64,000 bases of DNA, from contig JBAIAA010000351.1 in assembly GCA_037893245.1 (NCBI GenBank), forward strand, positions 434,001 to 498,000, read 5' to 3'. The position numbers and the translations under genes are program-made. The notes under the pieces are model-generated. The model saw nothing but the letters and a program-made list of their open reading frames with translations. It was not told the origin of the DNA and searched no databases. Positions 47,834-59,300 of the stretch are shown here, in pieces; within the stretch, counting starts at the first letter, position 1, and every line of letters begins with the position of its first letter. This stretch comes from Crossaster papposus (taxonomy: Eukaryota; Echinodermata; Asteroidea; Velatida; Solasteridae).

Positions 47834-47853
47834 TACACACACACACACACACA
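47834..47853 (+). repeat. CA microsatellite
   Basis: About nine AC dinucleotides. Confidence 0.95.
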
Positions 47854-48738
47854 GCTATGTTTTGACCGGCAATCGTGGACGGGGTATTGTCCGACCGTCT
47901 TCCCTCTTTTGTTTATACTCTAACGTTTGTTGATGATCGCCATAGGATTTGTACAGATCGTGGACGTTGTGATATTCTTTTGTCCGACGACCACGATTGC
48001 CGGTCAATACAAACGCACACGGCACACCAAGTCGTGGACCACATAACGATTGAGGCTCGATATTGTGTTTTCCTTTATTCCTATGTTATACCCAATCCCC
48101 ATTGCTTTGCGCTTGCACCGTCGATCGAGGACCGAATTTTTCCATTTATACCGCCGACCGAGGGGATTTTGTTTCCTTTGTTCTCCTTTGTGTCTCGCCC
48201 CTCGGTCGTTATGTGGTACCAGAGCTGGCAGGCCCGCTGGAACACATTTTTTCCCGGGGGTGGGTACTTTATTTGATAAAATTGTCGGCAAGCGCGAAGC
48301 CATTACGGCGTGGGGTCCGGGAGCTTTGAGTTTATAGATGCTCTGTGGTGCAATCTGAGCGCTTAATTGACACTTTTACTGCATTTGTAAAGTGTAAATG
48401 ATATTTCAAAATTTCGTTTTTTGGGGACACTTTTGAACAATTTTGTAATAATTGTTTATGCTGAAACTTCTTAAAAAGATGACGGATTCCAAAATATCGC
48501 TGAATACCTATAATCCACGACTCAACCCAACTGTTAAGTAATGAGTATTTTATGTATTTTATGGTGCCCTTTATGGTGTGTACAAACAAACAAGTGTTAT
48601 TCCCATCATAAGACCCCAGAGCTATTTTGTCATAAATTATGCAAGGTCTCAATAAAGCACTCTTCAGCTGAAATGTACTCTGTAGTGATCTCACAATTTT
48701 GTTGAGTTTACCCTGGATTTGGGGGAGACCCTGAGATT
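47854..48738. other. No gene recognised
   Basis: GACCGGCAATCGTGG at 47,864-47,878 returns inverted at 47,991-48,005, so a small inverted-repeat element may lie here. ORFs on both strands at 47,875-48,337 overlap heavily and show no protein features. Confidence 0.45.
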
Positions 48739-48760
48739 CCCCCCCCCCCCCCCCCCCCCC
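48739..48760 (+). repeat. Poly-C tract
   Basis: 22 consecutive C; a likely place for length error in the assembly. Confidence 0.97.
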
Positions 48761-48824
48761 AATTTTTAAATACTGGAGACTCTTAAAGTTAGTTATTTGA
48801 TAGTCATTTGATGCAAGAGTTTAT

Positions 48825-48996
48825 GGCCGAGTTCGGGCGGTCTGTTCTTGACACGCGAACTCTGTTCTTACGCTCGAACGGCGGGAACGCGACCCGTGAA
48901 CATTGCACTCGGAACAAGAACACACACCACCTATATCCACCAGGGTTTTGCAAGAACTAGTTACGCGTGTCAAGAATAGACCGCCCGAACTCGGCC
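48825..48996. mobile_element. Compact MITE with ~33-bp terminal inverted repeats
   Basis: 172 bp. GGCCGAGTTCGGGCGGTCTG then TTCTTGACACGCG at the left returns inverted at the right with two mismatches. The flanks are TTAT and TATA, so a short TA-type target duplication is possible. Confidence 0.88.
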
Positions 48997-49487
48997 TATA
49001 ACTGTAGAGTATGGGAACAATATTTGAAATCACACGTTGTGAGTGACATACCGCCCCGATTTCTTTTTCGTAAATTCGCTGCTCCCGTGATTTTTTTTTT
49101 ACAAGCCGTCCTAAAAGGACAGTCGCATTGCGAGTCGGAAATCTGGCTAAAAATTGTTTTCTTAAAAAAAAACAATATCTGAACGATATTTGCACACCAA
49201 GAAGCTTACATTTTACTTTTCAAAACGCACCTCGTTAGAAAACGGAGACCAATTCAAACAAAAGAGGTAGGTTTTTATCTTAAGCTATCCGGAACTAGGA
49301 AATATCTGGCAGTAGGAAAACGACTGTACTACGAGTTGACTCGAGAGACATGGAATAATTAATTAACGCCCCACCTCTCCCAAAATCCACCACTGGAAGA
49401 AAATGCCAAAACAGTTCATAAACGTGATGAAACTGCAAGGAGAAATTTAACTCGTTCAAGTTCTGGTATCTCTGAAACTCCGATAGT
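48997..49487. other. No gene recognised
   Basis: Unassigned intergenic or intronic sequence. Confidence 0.45.
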
Positions 49488-50856
49488 CTCACTAGAGTTC
49501 GTGCGTTTTAGACCGTAAATTACCGTTGTACGCAAGATCAGCCAATCAGCACATGCGAGTGTTCGTGAGGTCAACGGTGCTTGCGTTCCATCCAATGAAC
49601 TATTGGGACTGTACCGTAGCTTATTGTTATTCATAATAAGGTCTGGCACACGATCTACATGATTATTATAATCATTAGTAGACACACCCTACCCCCGCTG
49701 GTCGCGTGACCGACACGCCAGATATGTACATGGACAATGGCGTTTGCAAGGACTGATCCCTGCTTCTATTGTTACAAGGCTAGGTACAATGGGATACGTA
49801 CGTGGCGGGAATTTCAATGGTATTTTCAACATGCAGGTTGTCAGGATCAAACCATTTCAATTGCAGGGAACACGAACGACTGCTCGTTGCTCACGCAGTG
49901 TCAGTGTGGTGGACATTGTACCGTAAAATGGGAAACCTTGGTCAATATTTTCAGACAATTTACAATATATTTTTGCATATTAAACAATAATGTTATATTT
50001 TCCGTGTTATGTTTTACAGTAGAGTTGGGTTTGAGCCAACAAACATTTTTTGACCGTAAATAAAATCCGTTTGCACAAACAAATAAAAAAAATAAAAAAT
50101 CGATTTGATTCCTCAAACACCCCAGAATTTTCTGAAAAGCTAAAATTGACGATTGCCCTCGTTACACACAATGAGTTAAAGAAGTTTCCGGAAGCGTATT
50201 GTACGTTTTATAGTCATTAAAGGAAATTTAGGGTTAGGGTAACTTTGGTCAGATCGTTTGGGGAAAAACATTTCTAAAATATCACATAAAATCCAGTTTG
50301 ATGTTATTTTTCAACTCCTTTTTTGATCATTTACATAAATAATAAAAACCATGTCCAAAAATACAAGTAAAATCATCAACAAAAGATTGTTTTTTGCATG
50401 TAGTGGCCAAAGTTACCCAGCATGACAAAGTTGCCCCATTTTACGTTATGTTTGGGGGTGGGTCACGGTGCACGTTTATGGGTTCTGATGTGAGAGTTAA
50501 TATACCCTCTGGGGTGGAAATATAATACACCAGTTAAGGCATCCGCGTTTTGGTATGGTACATGTACGTATCCCATTGAACCTTTTAACAATAGAAGCGG
50601 GCCGGGCGTCATTGTAAGCGCCATTGTACACAAGTCAGTTGCCAGCGAGAGGAGGGCGTGTATATACTAATAATTAGAATAATAATGTATATCGTATGCC
50701 AGGCCTTATTACGAATAACAACAAGCTAAGGTACAGTGCCGACAGTTCATTGGATGGAACGCAAGCACCGCTGATCTCATGAACACTCGCAGGTGCTGAT
50801 TGGCTAGGCTTGCGTACGACGGTTATTGACGGTCTAAAACGCAAGAACCCTAGTCC
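49488..50856. mobile_element. Foldback element, ~165-bp arms around ~1.05 kb
   Basis: The left arm at 49,488-49,652 (CTAGAGTTCGTGCGTTTTAG, then AGACCGTAAATTACCGT, CCAATCAGCAC, TGCTTGCGTTCCATCCAATG and ATTCATAATAAGG) returns inverted at 50,697-50,856 with scattered mismatches. The interior includes an open frame at 49,737-50,063 (108 codons, several Cys) that I cannot assign. A smaller inverted pair, GGTAACTTTGG / CCAAAGTTACC, lies at about 50,239 and 50,408. Possibly non-autonomous; no transposase is recognisable. Confidence 0.75.
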
Positions 50857-51677
50857 ATCCAACGTTATCTAGCTCGTGCAGCAGATGCACGACGTACATG
50901 TACATGTGCACAAGACGCTGTTCCCGGGTACCCGGCTCGTGCAGTACACGCATGGCCAACACACGAGCGTGCATAATCGCTGGTATCATGGTACATAGAA
51001 GTACACGTATTATGGCCATGGCCGTATATGGGTTAGCCAAGGTGTATTAATTGTACATGTACAATGTACATGTACTGCACGTGGACGACGTACGTTGTTC
51101 ATGCATTTGGGCCACAGTGCGCGATGCATGGGGGTGGATTTGAATGGCGCTTTCGAGAACGTCGTCACAGGGGCGGAACATTTTAAAGTTTTATATTGTT
51201 TGTAGGCCTATTTTATAATTATAGTTTTCCATTTTTATAGATCTTTATTTTTGATCACGTAAGTATTCAAGTACTTATGATAAGATGTGCGTATATATAC
51301 TCTCAAATATAGGGGTGCTTTAGTATTGCAGCACCCCCACCCCAAAATCCGTCCTAGGGGGGCGGCAGCACCCCCTGCACCCCCTGTTCCCGCGTGCCTG
51401 ACGAGGGGAGTAGGCCGAATGGCAGAAACGTTTCAGTGTAGATTTTAGTAACAGGTTCCTTCTGGGGCTGGGAATTAGATACCACAACACTAATTACAGA
51501 TAAGCTAGCAATCTGTATCATAATCTTGATTTTCATTTGTTGCTACTTTATGCCCATTTCGTGGTAACAACATCAGGTCACATATATCATTTTAACTCTT
51601 TTAGGGTAAAAAGATTACTAAGCAGCTCATCCACCAAGATCTTTTATCAGAGCAACGTGGTGCCTTGTTCTAAAATA
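50857..51677. other. Region upstream of TRMO exon
   Basis: GTACATGTACATGT-type palindromes at 50,896-51,075 and the short repeat GCAGCACCCCC at about 51,330-51,370. This may include the TRMO 5' UTR or promoter, but no TATA box or other element could be fixed. Confidence 0.45.
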
Positions 51678-51931
51678 ATGGAAGATCAAGAAATTCAGCA
51701 TCATCCACACGATGTCACTCTCCACCAGTGGGGTCAGACTCGACAAGTGACCCAGAAACATCTTGGCCTATCGCCGATTGGATTTATCAAGTCGTGTTTC
51801 AAGAGCAAGAACGGCACTCCTCGTCAGCCGTCCATCTGTGCCTTTTCAAGAGCCAAGCTGACGGTGCTAAAAGAGGTCTTCCCCAATCAGGAGCATTCCG
51901 TCCAGGGTTTAAGCCAATTTTCCCACATTTG
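51678..51931 (+). CDS. TRMO: TRMO exon: tRNA (N6-threonylcarbamoyladenosine37-N6)-methyltransferase, N-terminal part
   Basis: TRMO (TsaA/UPF0066 fold) methylates the N6 of t6A at position 37 of certain tRNAs, using S-adenosylmethionine. The frame from ATG 51,678 (MEDQEIQHHPHDV…) reaches SPIGFIKSCFKSKNGTPRQP, then SICAFSRAKLTVLKEVFPNQ and EHSVQGLSQFSHIW. This follows human TRMO closely as I recall it ('VGYLESCFSAKNGTPRQP…NPEHSLMGLEQFSHVW'). The CF-KNGTPRQ motif is the family's N-terminal signature. The frame is open upstream to 51,537, with an acceptor-like TTTTAG at 51,605, so the start is not certain. The exon seems to end TTTG|GCGAGT, a GC-type donor: joined to 55,858 it restores W-ILFI, as in the human W-ILFV. 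Confidence 0.9.
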
Positions 51932-53700
51932 GCGAGTCTCAAGACAGTCACTATGTAGATGTAGATGGTACCAAGGAAGTGTTTTCCAAGGTCCGCATAC
52001 ACTGTTAAGAGGGATACTGTAGTTCTGAAGATGTTTTTAGATTCGGCCATCAGCCAGCTTTGCATTTTCACAATAACTGTTTCTTCCCAATGGCACATTG
52101 TATATGCTAGCTAATTTTGAATGTTATCACACTAACAACTGACAGGTATGGGTGGGATCAAGTCAGCTAGTGAAACCATATATCAGGCCAAAAAAACCAA
52201 ATAAATTAGTTTCTCATCCTCGCGCACATCCTTTTTTGCTGCTGCATCAAAACAATTTGTTTATATTTGTATTTGTTTCGCATCGTCACTTTTCTCCCGA
52301 TCTTAATTGTTCTCGTTTGCATTTTTTTAGAAGAGTGAAGCCTTATTATTATCATATGACGCGACACTATACAGTGTGGCAGGCCTGGAATTACAATTAC
52401 AATTTGTTTAGGGAAAGGCCACTTTGGCCTTGGAGTATTCAAAATTTGGGAGGGCACCAAGGCCAGTAGGAAGGGCGCCAAGGCCAAAATTTGAAAATAA
52501 AAAGGGTATGTCGCTGTATATACCACTAAAATAACGAGACGAAGTCCGTGGACCCATTACCCCTATTTATTTCGCACACCGCTGATGCAGGCAGGTGAAA
52601 ACTAAAGCAAAATACACAAAATAGTTATTATTAAGCATTATAATTTAAAGAAATACAAATGTGCAATAAAATAATTACATTAGGTTTGGAGAAAATTGGG
52701 CAGCACCTTGTCGGCAAAATCAGTTACAGAGGAGCAACAATCAATCAGTTATGAAAATAAAGAAACCCGTATATAAACTTACAATCGTTCCCGGGGTAAG
52801 GGATCGTCCGCACACACAGCGAGATAAACAGGAATTTACGGCGGCATTCTGGGGTGCTGCACAAATAATAAATACACGTATATAATTCAACAAATACCAC
52901 TATAATTCTAGTAATTTGCAATTACTAACCCAAACTAAGAATTTATATTTGTTTCCCCGACGCACCATGAACTATAAAGGGCGTTGGCTCTGAGGAATGT
53001 TCGGATATTTCTAGTGTACATTAAAAGGCTTATAAACTAGAAGGCAAACAATTTAACAGCAATATAAACCTTAAGATAAATGCTTCCATGTAAATTACAT
53101 CTTCGGAAATAAACATGATATAAATCAAAGGTAAAAATACTTACAAATGGTTGACTACAGAAAGAACGAAGTGAGTTGGTTGGGAGCGTGAACGCAACTG
53201 ACTCAATCCCTCCCCGCGCGCCTCGGTGGTTAAGTGGGGCAACCAGAAATTACGTAATTACATACCAAACATGCTCAGACCTACGGCTTATGCAAATAAG
53301 AGAACAATCATTTAACAGATGGAAAAATACATAGCGGTGACGATAACAGGGTACGAAGGCCACTTAGTTATGAAAGTTATAAAACAAACTACAACCAACG
53401 GCGAACTACTTTGTTGATTCGACACTAAAACAGGCCTCTTTATTGAACAAGTTTCCAAGATAATAACTATTGATCCGTTGAACATTGTTACTCTATTAAA
53501 TTCTTGTAGTTTAATCCGAAAAGTTTTGGACGGTGAAGGGATTCATTCACTAAAAAAGTTTTTCTAGTCATGCGGTGCAACAATTCCACCAGAAGAGGGC
53601 GTTCAAACAACAGAGAGCGCCCTCTGTTGGTCAATGTTTTTATTTTAGACTGGTCCCTTGTTTAAAGACGTCGGGTGTTCGTGTACAACGCGAACGGGTG
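51932..53700. other. TRMO intron, first part
   Basis: No gene seen. Small ORFs on both strands at 52,152-52,526 are not protein-like. Confidence 0.6.
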
Positions 53701-54320
53701 CCGAGCACTGACCTCAACACCTGGACAGATCATTGTCCATATTCTGCTGTGCTAACACTTGAAGTCGGCGCGAACTGGAAGTGCAACATGGCGTCACTGC
53801 TGTGAGCCAATGAAATGTCCAGTTGTAGAGGTCAGTGGATTTACCAACCAACTGAACTCTACACCTGGACATTTCATTGGCTCACAGCAGTGACGCCATG
53901 TTGCACTTCTCTGCATGCCGACTTCAAAATGAAACAATGGATGATCTGTCCATGTATAGAGGTCAGTGGTGCCGAGAGAGTCGCGAATGCGTTGAACGCA
54001 CTGACCTCTATACATGGACAGATCATCATTGTTCTATTTTGAAGTCGGCATGCGGAGAAGTGCAACATGGCGGACCCACGACGTCACTCTGTGAGCCAAT
54101 GAAATGTCTAGGTGTTGGTACGATACGTATTACGTAATGTTTATAAATACAAAACGTACAGAGTAAATCCACTAACCTAGGCTCTACACTGGACATTTCA
54201 TTGGCTCACAGCAGTGACGTCTCGGGTCCGCCATGTTGCACTTCCAGTTCGCGCCGACTTCAAGTGTTAGCACAGCAGAATATGGACAATGATCCGTCCA
54301 GGTGTAGAGGTCAGTGGTTG
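53701..54320. repeat. Compound palindrome: four alternating copies of a ~120-130-bp module
   Basis: The module runs from TGACCTCTACACCTGGACAG through ACTTGAAGTCGGC, AGTGCAACATGGCG and GTGAGCCAATGAAATGTCC. It appears at about 53,708-53,835 (+), 53,857-53,972 (-), 53,998-54,113 (+) and 54,180-54,315 (-). Copies 1 and 4 share GTGCTAACACTTGAAGTCGG and GCGCGAACTGGAAG. Copies 2 and 3 share CATGTATAGAGGTCAGTG and GCATGC. So an inner palindrome (2/3) is nested inside an outer one (1/4). All small ORFs with TDLYTWTDH belong to this repeat. Confidence 0.9.
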
Positions 54321-55857
54321 AACGTAAACAATTTACGCTAGTGCAACTTCCTTTGACTCGTTCGAGCGGATTGCGCTGCACGTACAAACTTATCGCGGAA
54401 ATTCCCATATGCAAATTAGGTGAACAGCGCCGCTCATTATGACGTCATCGTACGTTCTCGCTTTACGCGCGTCATCGCCTTCGGCCACTTCCGGGTAGGT
54501 ACGGACTCGTTTCAGTTTAATGAATGAATCATTATGCATCGGGTACTGCACATGCGTAGTGATGGTATGAGAAAAAGCTAAGATGGCCGCTGTCTAGTAG
54601 TGCTGAAAAAAGATTCCGAATCGGTGGAGTTTGGGTGAGTTATTGACAGTTTAAAAACTGTTTGCGTCTTCCTTTTTTGGAACTCAAAGTTCAGAGAGTC
54701 CATATTTGTAATAATGTTATTCTTTCTCACCAAATTTCTTTGAAAATCAAGCGATTTAGTTCCGAATAGTTCATTTGTTTAGCTGTCGAATGGTGTTACA
54801 CACGTGGGTAATCGGATTGATAGTGCGATGGTCGCGAGCAATATGCATGGCCATTTTTAGATGAAACTCCCAAAATTTGCCAATAATTCTCAAAGGATCA
54901 CGTGATAAACTACACGCGGCGTGTGAACGCATCAAGTTACATCGATGCATTGTTATGGAAATTGAGCGGCGGCGCATCGTTAAATATAGAATGACTGGAG
55001 GGGAATGACCAGCAAATTGGCGGGACAATCTTACGTCACAAAAGTCACTGATAATTTTGGGCATCAAATGAGTGCAAGTGCGCAGGCGTGCAAATTCCCG
55101 CATGATTTATGGGACAGGTTTGTAAAACTAACACAAGTAAATAACGCGCCGGAAAACTGGTGTCGATTTTCCTTGATTTGCAGGTCAAGAATTGATCGTG
55201 AATACCTTAGAAGTTCGTTAACTCAGCTTGGATACATATGGAAGGTTATTTAGACGATTTGTGTGGATTTTGGCGACATTTTGAACCACATTCAAGACAT
55301 AATCATTCGTCAATATTCTTCTGGCTCGGCCTCTAGTAGCGCAAGATAATGCCCAAATGTAAAAAAAGCGATAACTAGAAGCCAGTAACTCGGTCTACAC
55401 CACACCGTGTTTTGTCGCACCGAAAAATAACTAGCTATTTACTTTACAAAATAGGGTCTGGAGCTAAAATTACTAGCCCAAATCAATATATCTTGGTATC
55501 AGTTTTCTTGTAGAAAGATTCTCCATCCATTGGTATAGGTAGTTTTGGCCTCATGGAAGTGGAAGTATGCTTGTTCGTTGAGATATTATGCTTGTTGGTT
55601 TTTTGGGGGGCCACCCTGTGTAAGTTTCTCTATACAAACACATCAAGCCAACGTCAAGCTCCCCAAAAATGTCCCCATCTTCCGCTTTTAAAAATAGTTA
55701 GGACGAGAAACATTTTTTTATTTGGCCTAACAGACCAGTTTTCACTGGTTGCGATGAGTTACCACTCAGCAATTCAGAATCAAGAACCATTGAGTTTTAG
55801 GTAAAATAAGTCTGGGACTTCAATAATTGCGCCCCAAATTGTATGTGTAATTTGCAG
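54321..55857. other. TRMO intron, last part
   Basis: Around 54,575-54,590 AAGCTAAGATGGCCGCTG resembles a YY1-type promoter motif, within a moderately CpG-containing stretch (54,420-54,600). That is suggestive of a promoter for an alternative start but is not strong. No exon was recognised. Confidence 0.4.
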
Positions 55858-56017
55858 GATACTATTCATCTCCACAAGAATGGTGATGGGAGGTTCACCA
55901 AGGCCAAAGTGAAGCCGCCTCGTTTAGACGGAGCCAAGGTTGGGGTTTTCGCCATCCGCAGTCCCCATCGACCCAATCCTATCGGCCTGACCTTAGCCAA
56001 GCTGGATAGAATCCAAG
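55858..56017 (+). CDS. TRMO: TRMO exon: SAM-binding TsaA core, with a one-base deletion
   Basis: Acceptor TAATTTGCAG, donor CAAG|GTATTC. From 55,873 the frame reads HKNGDGRFTKAKVKPPRLDG, then AKVGVFAIRSPHRPNPIGLT and LAKLDRIQG. This is the TsaA core; RSPHRPNPIGL is the family's SAM-site signature, matching human 'TRSPHRPNAIGLTLAKLE' as I recall it. The first four codons (ILFI, 55,859-55,870) are in another frame. Two bases (55,871-55,872) stand where a Phe codon belongs, so one base is missing relative to the family. As read, the spliced mRNA would be frameshifted before the catalytic core: a pseudogene, a null allele, or a sequence error. The last ~54 bases are the source of the adjacent satellite. 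Confidence 0.9.
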
Positions 56018-56365
56018 GTATTCATAACCCCATCGACCCAATCCTATCGGCCTGACCTAGTAGCTAAGCTGGATAGAATCCAAGGTATTCATAACTCCAT
56101 CGACCCAATCCTATCGACCTGACCTAATAGCTAAGCTGGATAGAATCCAAGGTATATCCCAATCGACCCAATCCTATCGGCCTGAGCTAATGGCTAAGCT
56201 GAATAGAATCAACGGTATTCATAACCCCATTGACCCAATCCTATCGGCCTGACGTAATAGCTAAGCTTGATAGAATCCATGGTATTCATAAACCCATCGA
56301 CCCAATCCTACCGGCCTGGCCTAATAGCTAAGCTGCATAGAATCCACGGTATTCATATAATAATA
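55964..56365 (+). repeat. Exon-tail minisatellite, ~66-bp unit, six copies
   Basis: The first copy is the exon end itself (CCCATCGACCCAATCCTATC through GGATAGAATCCAAG plus donor GTATTC). Five copies follow directly in the intron, differing by substitutions and by ACCTAATAGCTAAG in place of ACCTTAGCCAAG; the latter adds in-frame stops. Each keeps the AATC(C/A)A(A/C/T)GGTAT splice-donor context. They are the most divergent and presumably oldest copies. Confidence 0.95.
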
Positions 56366-59300
56366 ATAATTGGGGAGGCTAATCATCCTTACTCGCAGCT
56401 GGTGTGCTGAATTGCGAAGGATGCAAGTGACACCCAATGACTTTTCATGTGTCACGTCACATTAAAGAACCATTTTTTCAAAAGAACCTAAAAACAAATG
56501 TAAACATTGGTTTTTATGTTGATTATTTCCTAACGTTTCCAAAAATGTATAGTTTAGCAAATCTACACAAACAGTGAACGAAACTTTCAATATGTACATT
56601 ATGAACCTGACTTGGAGGCAAGCGTTTTACACACAAGCCACCCAACCCAATCCTATCGGCTTGATCTGTTAGCTAAGCTTGATAGAATCCAAGGTATTAT
56701 ATTCCCATCGACCCAGTCCTACCGGCCTGACCTAATAGCTAAGCTGGATAGAATCCAAGGTATATCCCAATCGACCCAATCCTATCGGCCTGAGCTAATG
56801 GCTAAGCTGAATAGAATCCATGGTATTCATAACCCCATCGACCCAATCCTACCGGCCTGACCTAATAGCTAAGCTGGATAGAATCCAAGGTATTCATATA
56901 ATAATAATAATTGGGGAGGCTAATCATCCTTACTTGCAGCTGGTGTGCTGAATTGCGAAGGATGCAAGTGACACCCAATGACTTTTCATGTGTCACGTCA
57001 CATTAAGGAACCATTTTTTTCAAAAAAACCTAAAAACAAATGTAAACATTGGTTTTTATGTTGATTATTTCCTAACGTTTCCAAAAATGTATAGTTTAGC
57101 AAATCTACACAAACAGTGAACGAAACTTTCAATATGTACATTATGAACCTGACTTGGAGGCAAGGGCTTTACACACAAGCCACGCAACCAATCCTATCGG
57201 CTTGATCTGTTAGCTAAGCTTGATAGAATCCAAGGTATTATATTCCCATCGACCCAGTCCTATCGGCCTGACCTTAGCTAAGCTGGATAGAATCCAAGGT
57301 ATATTCCCATCGACCCAATCCTACCGGCCTGACCTAATAGCTAAGCTGGATAGAATCCACGGTATTCATATAATAATAATAATTGGGGAGGCTAATCATC
57401 CTTACTTGCAGCTGGTGTGCTGAATTGCGAAGGATGCAAGTGACACCCAATGACTGTTCATGTGTCACGTCACATTAAAGAATCATTTTTTCAAAAGAAC
57501 CTAAAAACAAATGTAAACATTGGTTTTTATGTTGATTATTTCCTAACGTTTCCAAAAATGTATAGTTTAGCAAATCTACACAAACAGTGAACGAAACTTT
57601 CAATATGTACATTATGAACCTGACTTGGAGGCAAGGGCTTTACACACAAGCCACCCAACCAATCCTATCGGCTTGATCTGTTAGCTAAGCTTGATAGAAT
57701 CCAAGGTATTATATTCCCATCGACCCAGTCCTATCGGCCTGACCTTAGCTAAGCTGGATAGAATCCAAGGTATTCATATTCCCATCGACCCAATCCTACC
57801 GGCCTGACCTAATAGCTAAGCTGGATAGAATCCAAGGTATTCATATCCCAATCGACCCAATCCTATCGGCCTGAGCTAATAGCTAAGCTGAATAGAATCA
57901 ACGGTATTCATAACCCCATTGACCCAATCCTATCGGCCTGACCTAATAGCTAAGCTTGATAGAATCCAAGGTATTCATATAATAATAATAATTGGGGAGG
58001 CTAATCATCCTTACTTGCAGCTGGTGTGCTGAATTGCGAAGGATGCAAGTGACACCCAATGACTGTTCATGTGTCACGTCACATTAAAGAACCATTTTTT
58101 CAAAAGAACCTAAAAACAAATGTAAACATTGGTTTTTATGTTGATTATTTCCTAACGTTTCCAAAAATGTATAGTTTAGCAAATCTACACAAACAGTGAA
58201 CGAAACTTTCAATATGTACATTATGAACCTGACTTGGAGGCAAGCGCTTTACACACAAGCCACCCAACCCAATCCTATCGGCTTGATCTGTTAGCTAAGC
58301 TTGATAGAATCCAAGGTATTATATTCCCATCGACCCAGTCCTATCGGCCTGACCTTAGCTAAGCTGGATAGAATCCAAGGTATTCATATTCCCATCGACC
58401 CAATCCTACCGGCCTGACCTAATAGCTAAGCTGGATAGAATCAACGGTATTCATATAATAATAATAATTGGGGAGGCTAATCATCCTTACTTGCAGCTGG
58501 TGTGCTGAATTGCGAAGGATGCAAGTGACACCCAATGACTGTTCATGTGTCACGTCACATTAAAGAACCATTTTTTCAAAAGAACCTAAAAACAAATGTA
58601 AACATTGGTTTTTATGTTGATTATTTCCTAACGTTTCCAAAAATGTATAGTTTAGCAAATCTACACAAACAGTGAACGAAACTTTCAATATGTACATTAT
58701 GAACCTGACTTGGAGGCAAGGGCTTTACACACAAGCCACCCAACCAATCCTATCGGCTTGATCTGTTAGCTAAGCTTGATAGAATCCAAGGTATTATATT
58801 CCCATCGACCCAGTCCTATCGGCCTGACCTAATAGCTAAGCTTGATAGAATCCAATGTATTCATAACCCCATTGACCCAATCCTACCGGCCTGACCTAAT
58901 AGCTAAGCTGGATAGAATCCACGGTATTCATATAATAATAATAATTGGGGAGGCTAATCATCCTTACTTGCAGCTGGTGTGCTGAATTGCGAAGAATGCA
59001 AGTGACACCCAATGACTGTTCATGTGTCACGTCACATTAAAAAACCATTTTTTCAAAAGAACCTAAAAACAAATGTAAACATTGGTTTTTATGTTGATTA
59101 TTTCCTAACGTTTCCAAAAATGTATAGTTTAGCAAATCTACACAAACAGTGAACGAAACTTTCAATATGTACATTATGAACCTGACTTGGAGGCAAGGGC
59201 TTTACACACAAGCCACCCAACCAATCCTATCGGCTTGATCTGTTAGCTAAGCTTGATAGAATCCAAGGTATTATATTCCCATCGACCCAGTCCTATCGGC

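Noticed and set aside
47875-48337. Overlapping 88-133-codon ORFs on both strands
   Set aside because: Mutually overlapping frames, no motif, and bounded by an inverted repeat. Composition explains them.
53575-54414. Several ORFs containing TDLYTWTDH
   Set aside because: All derive from the same palindromic module read in different copies and strands.
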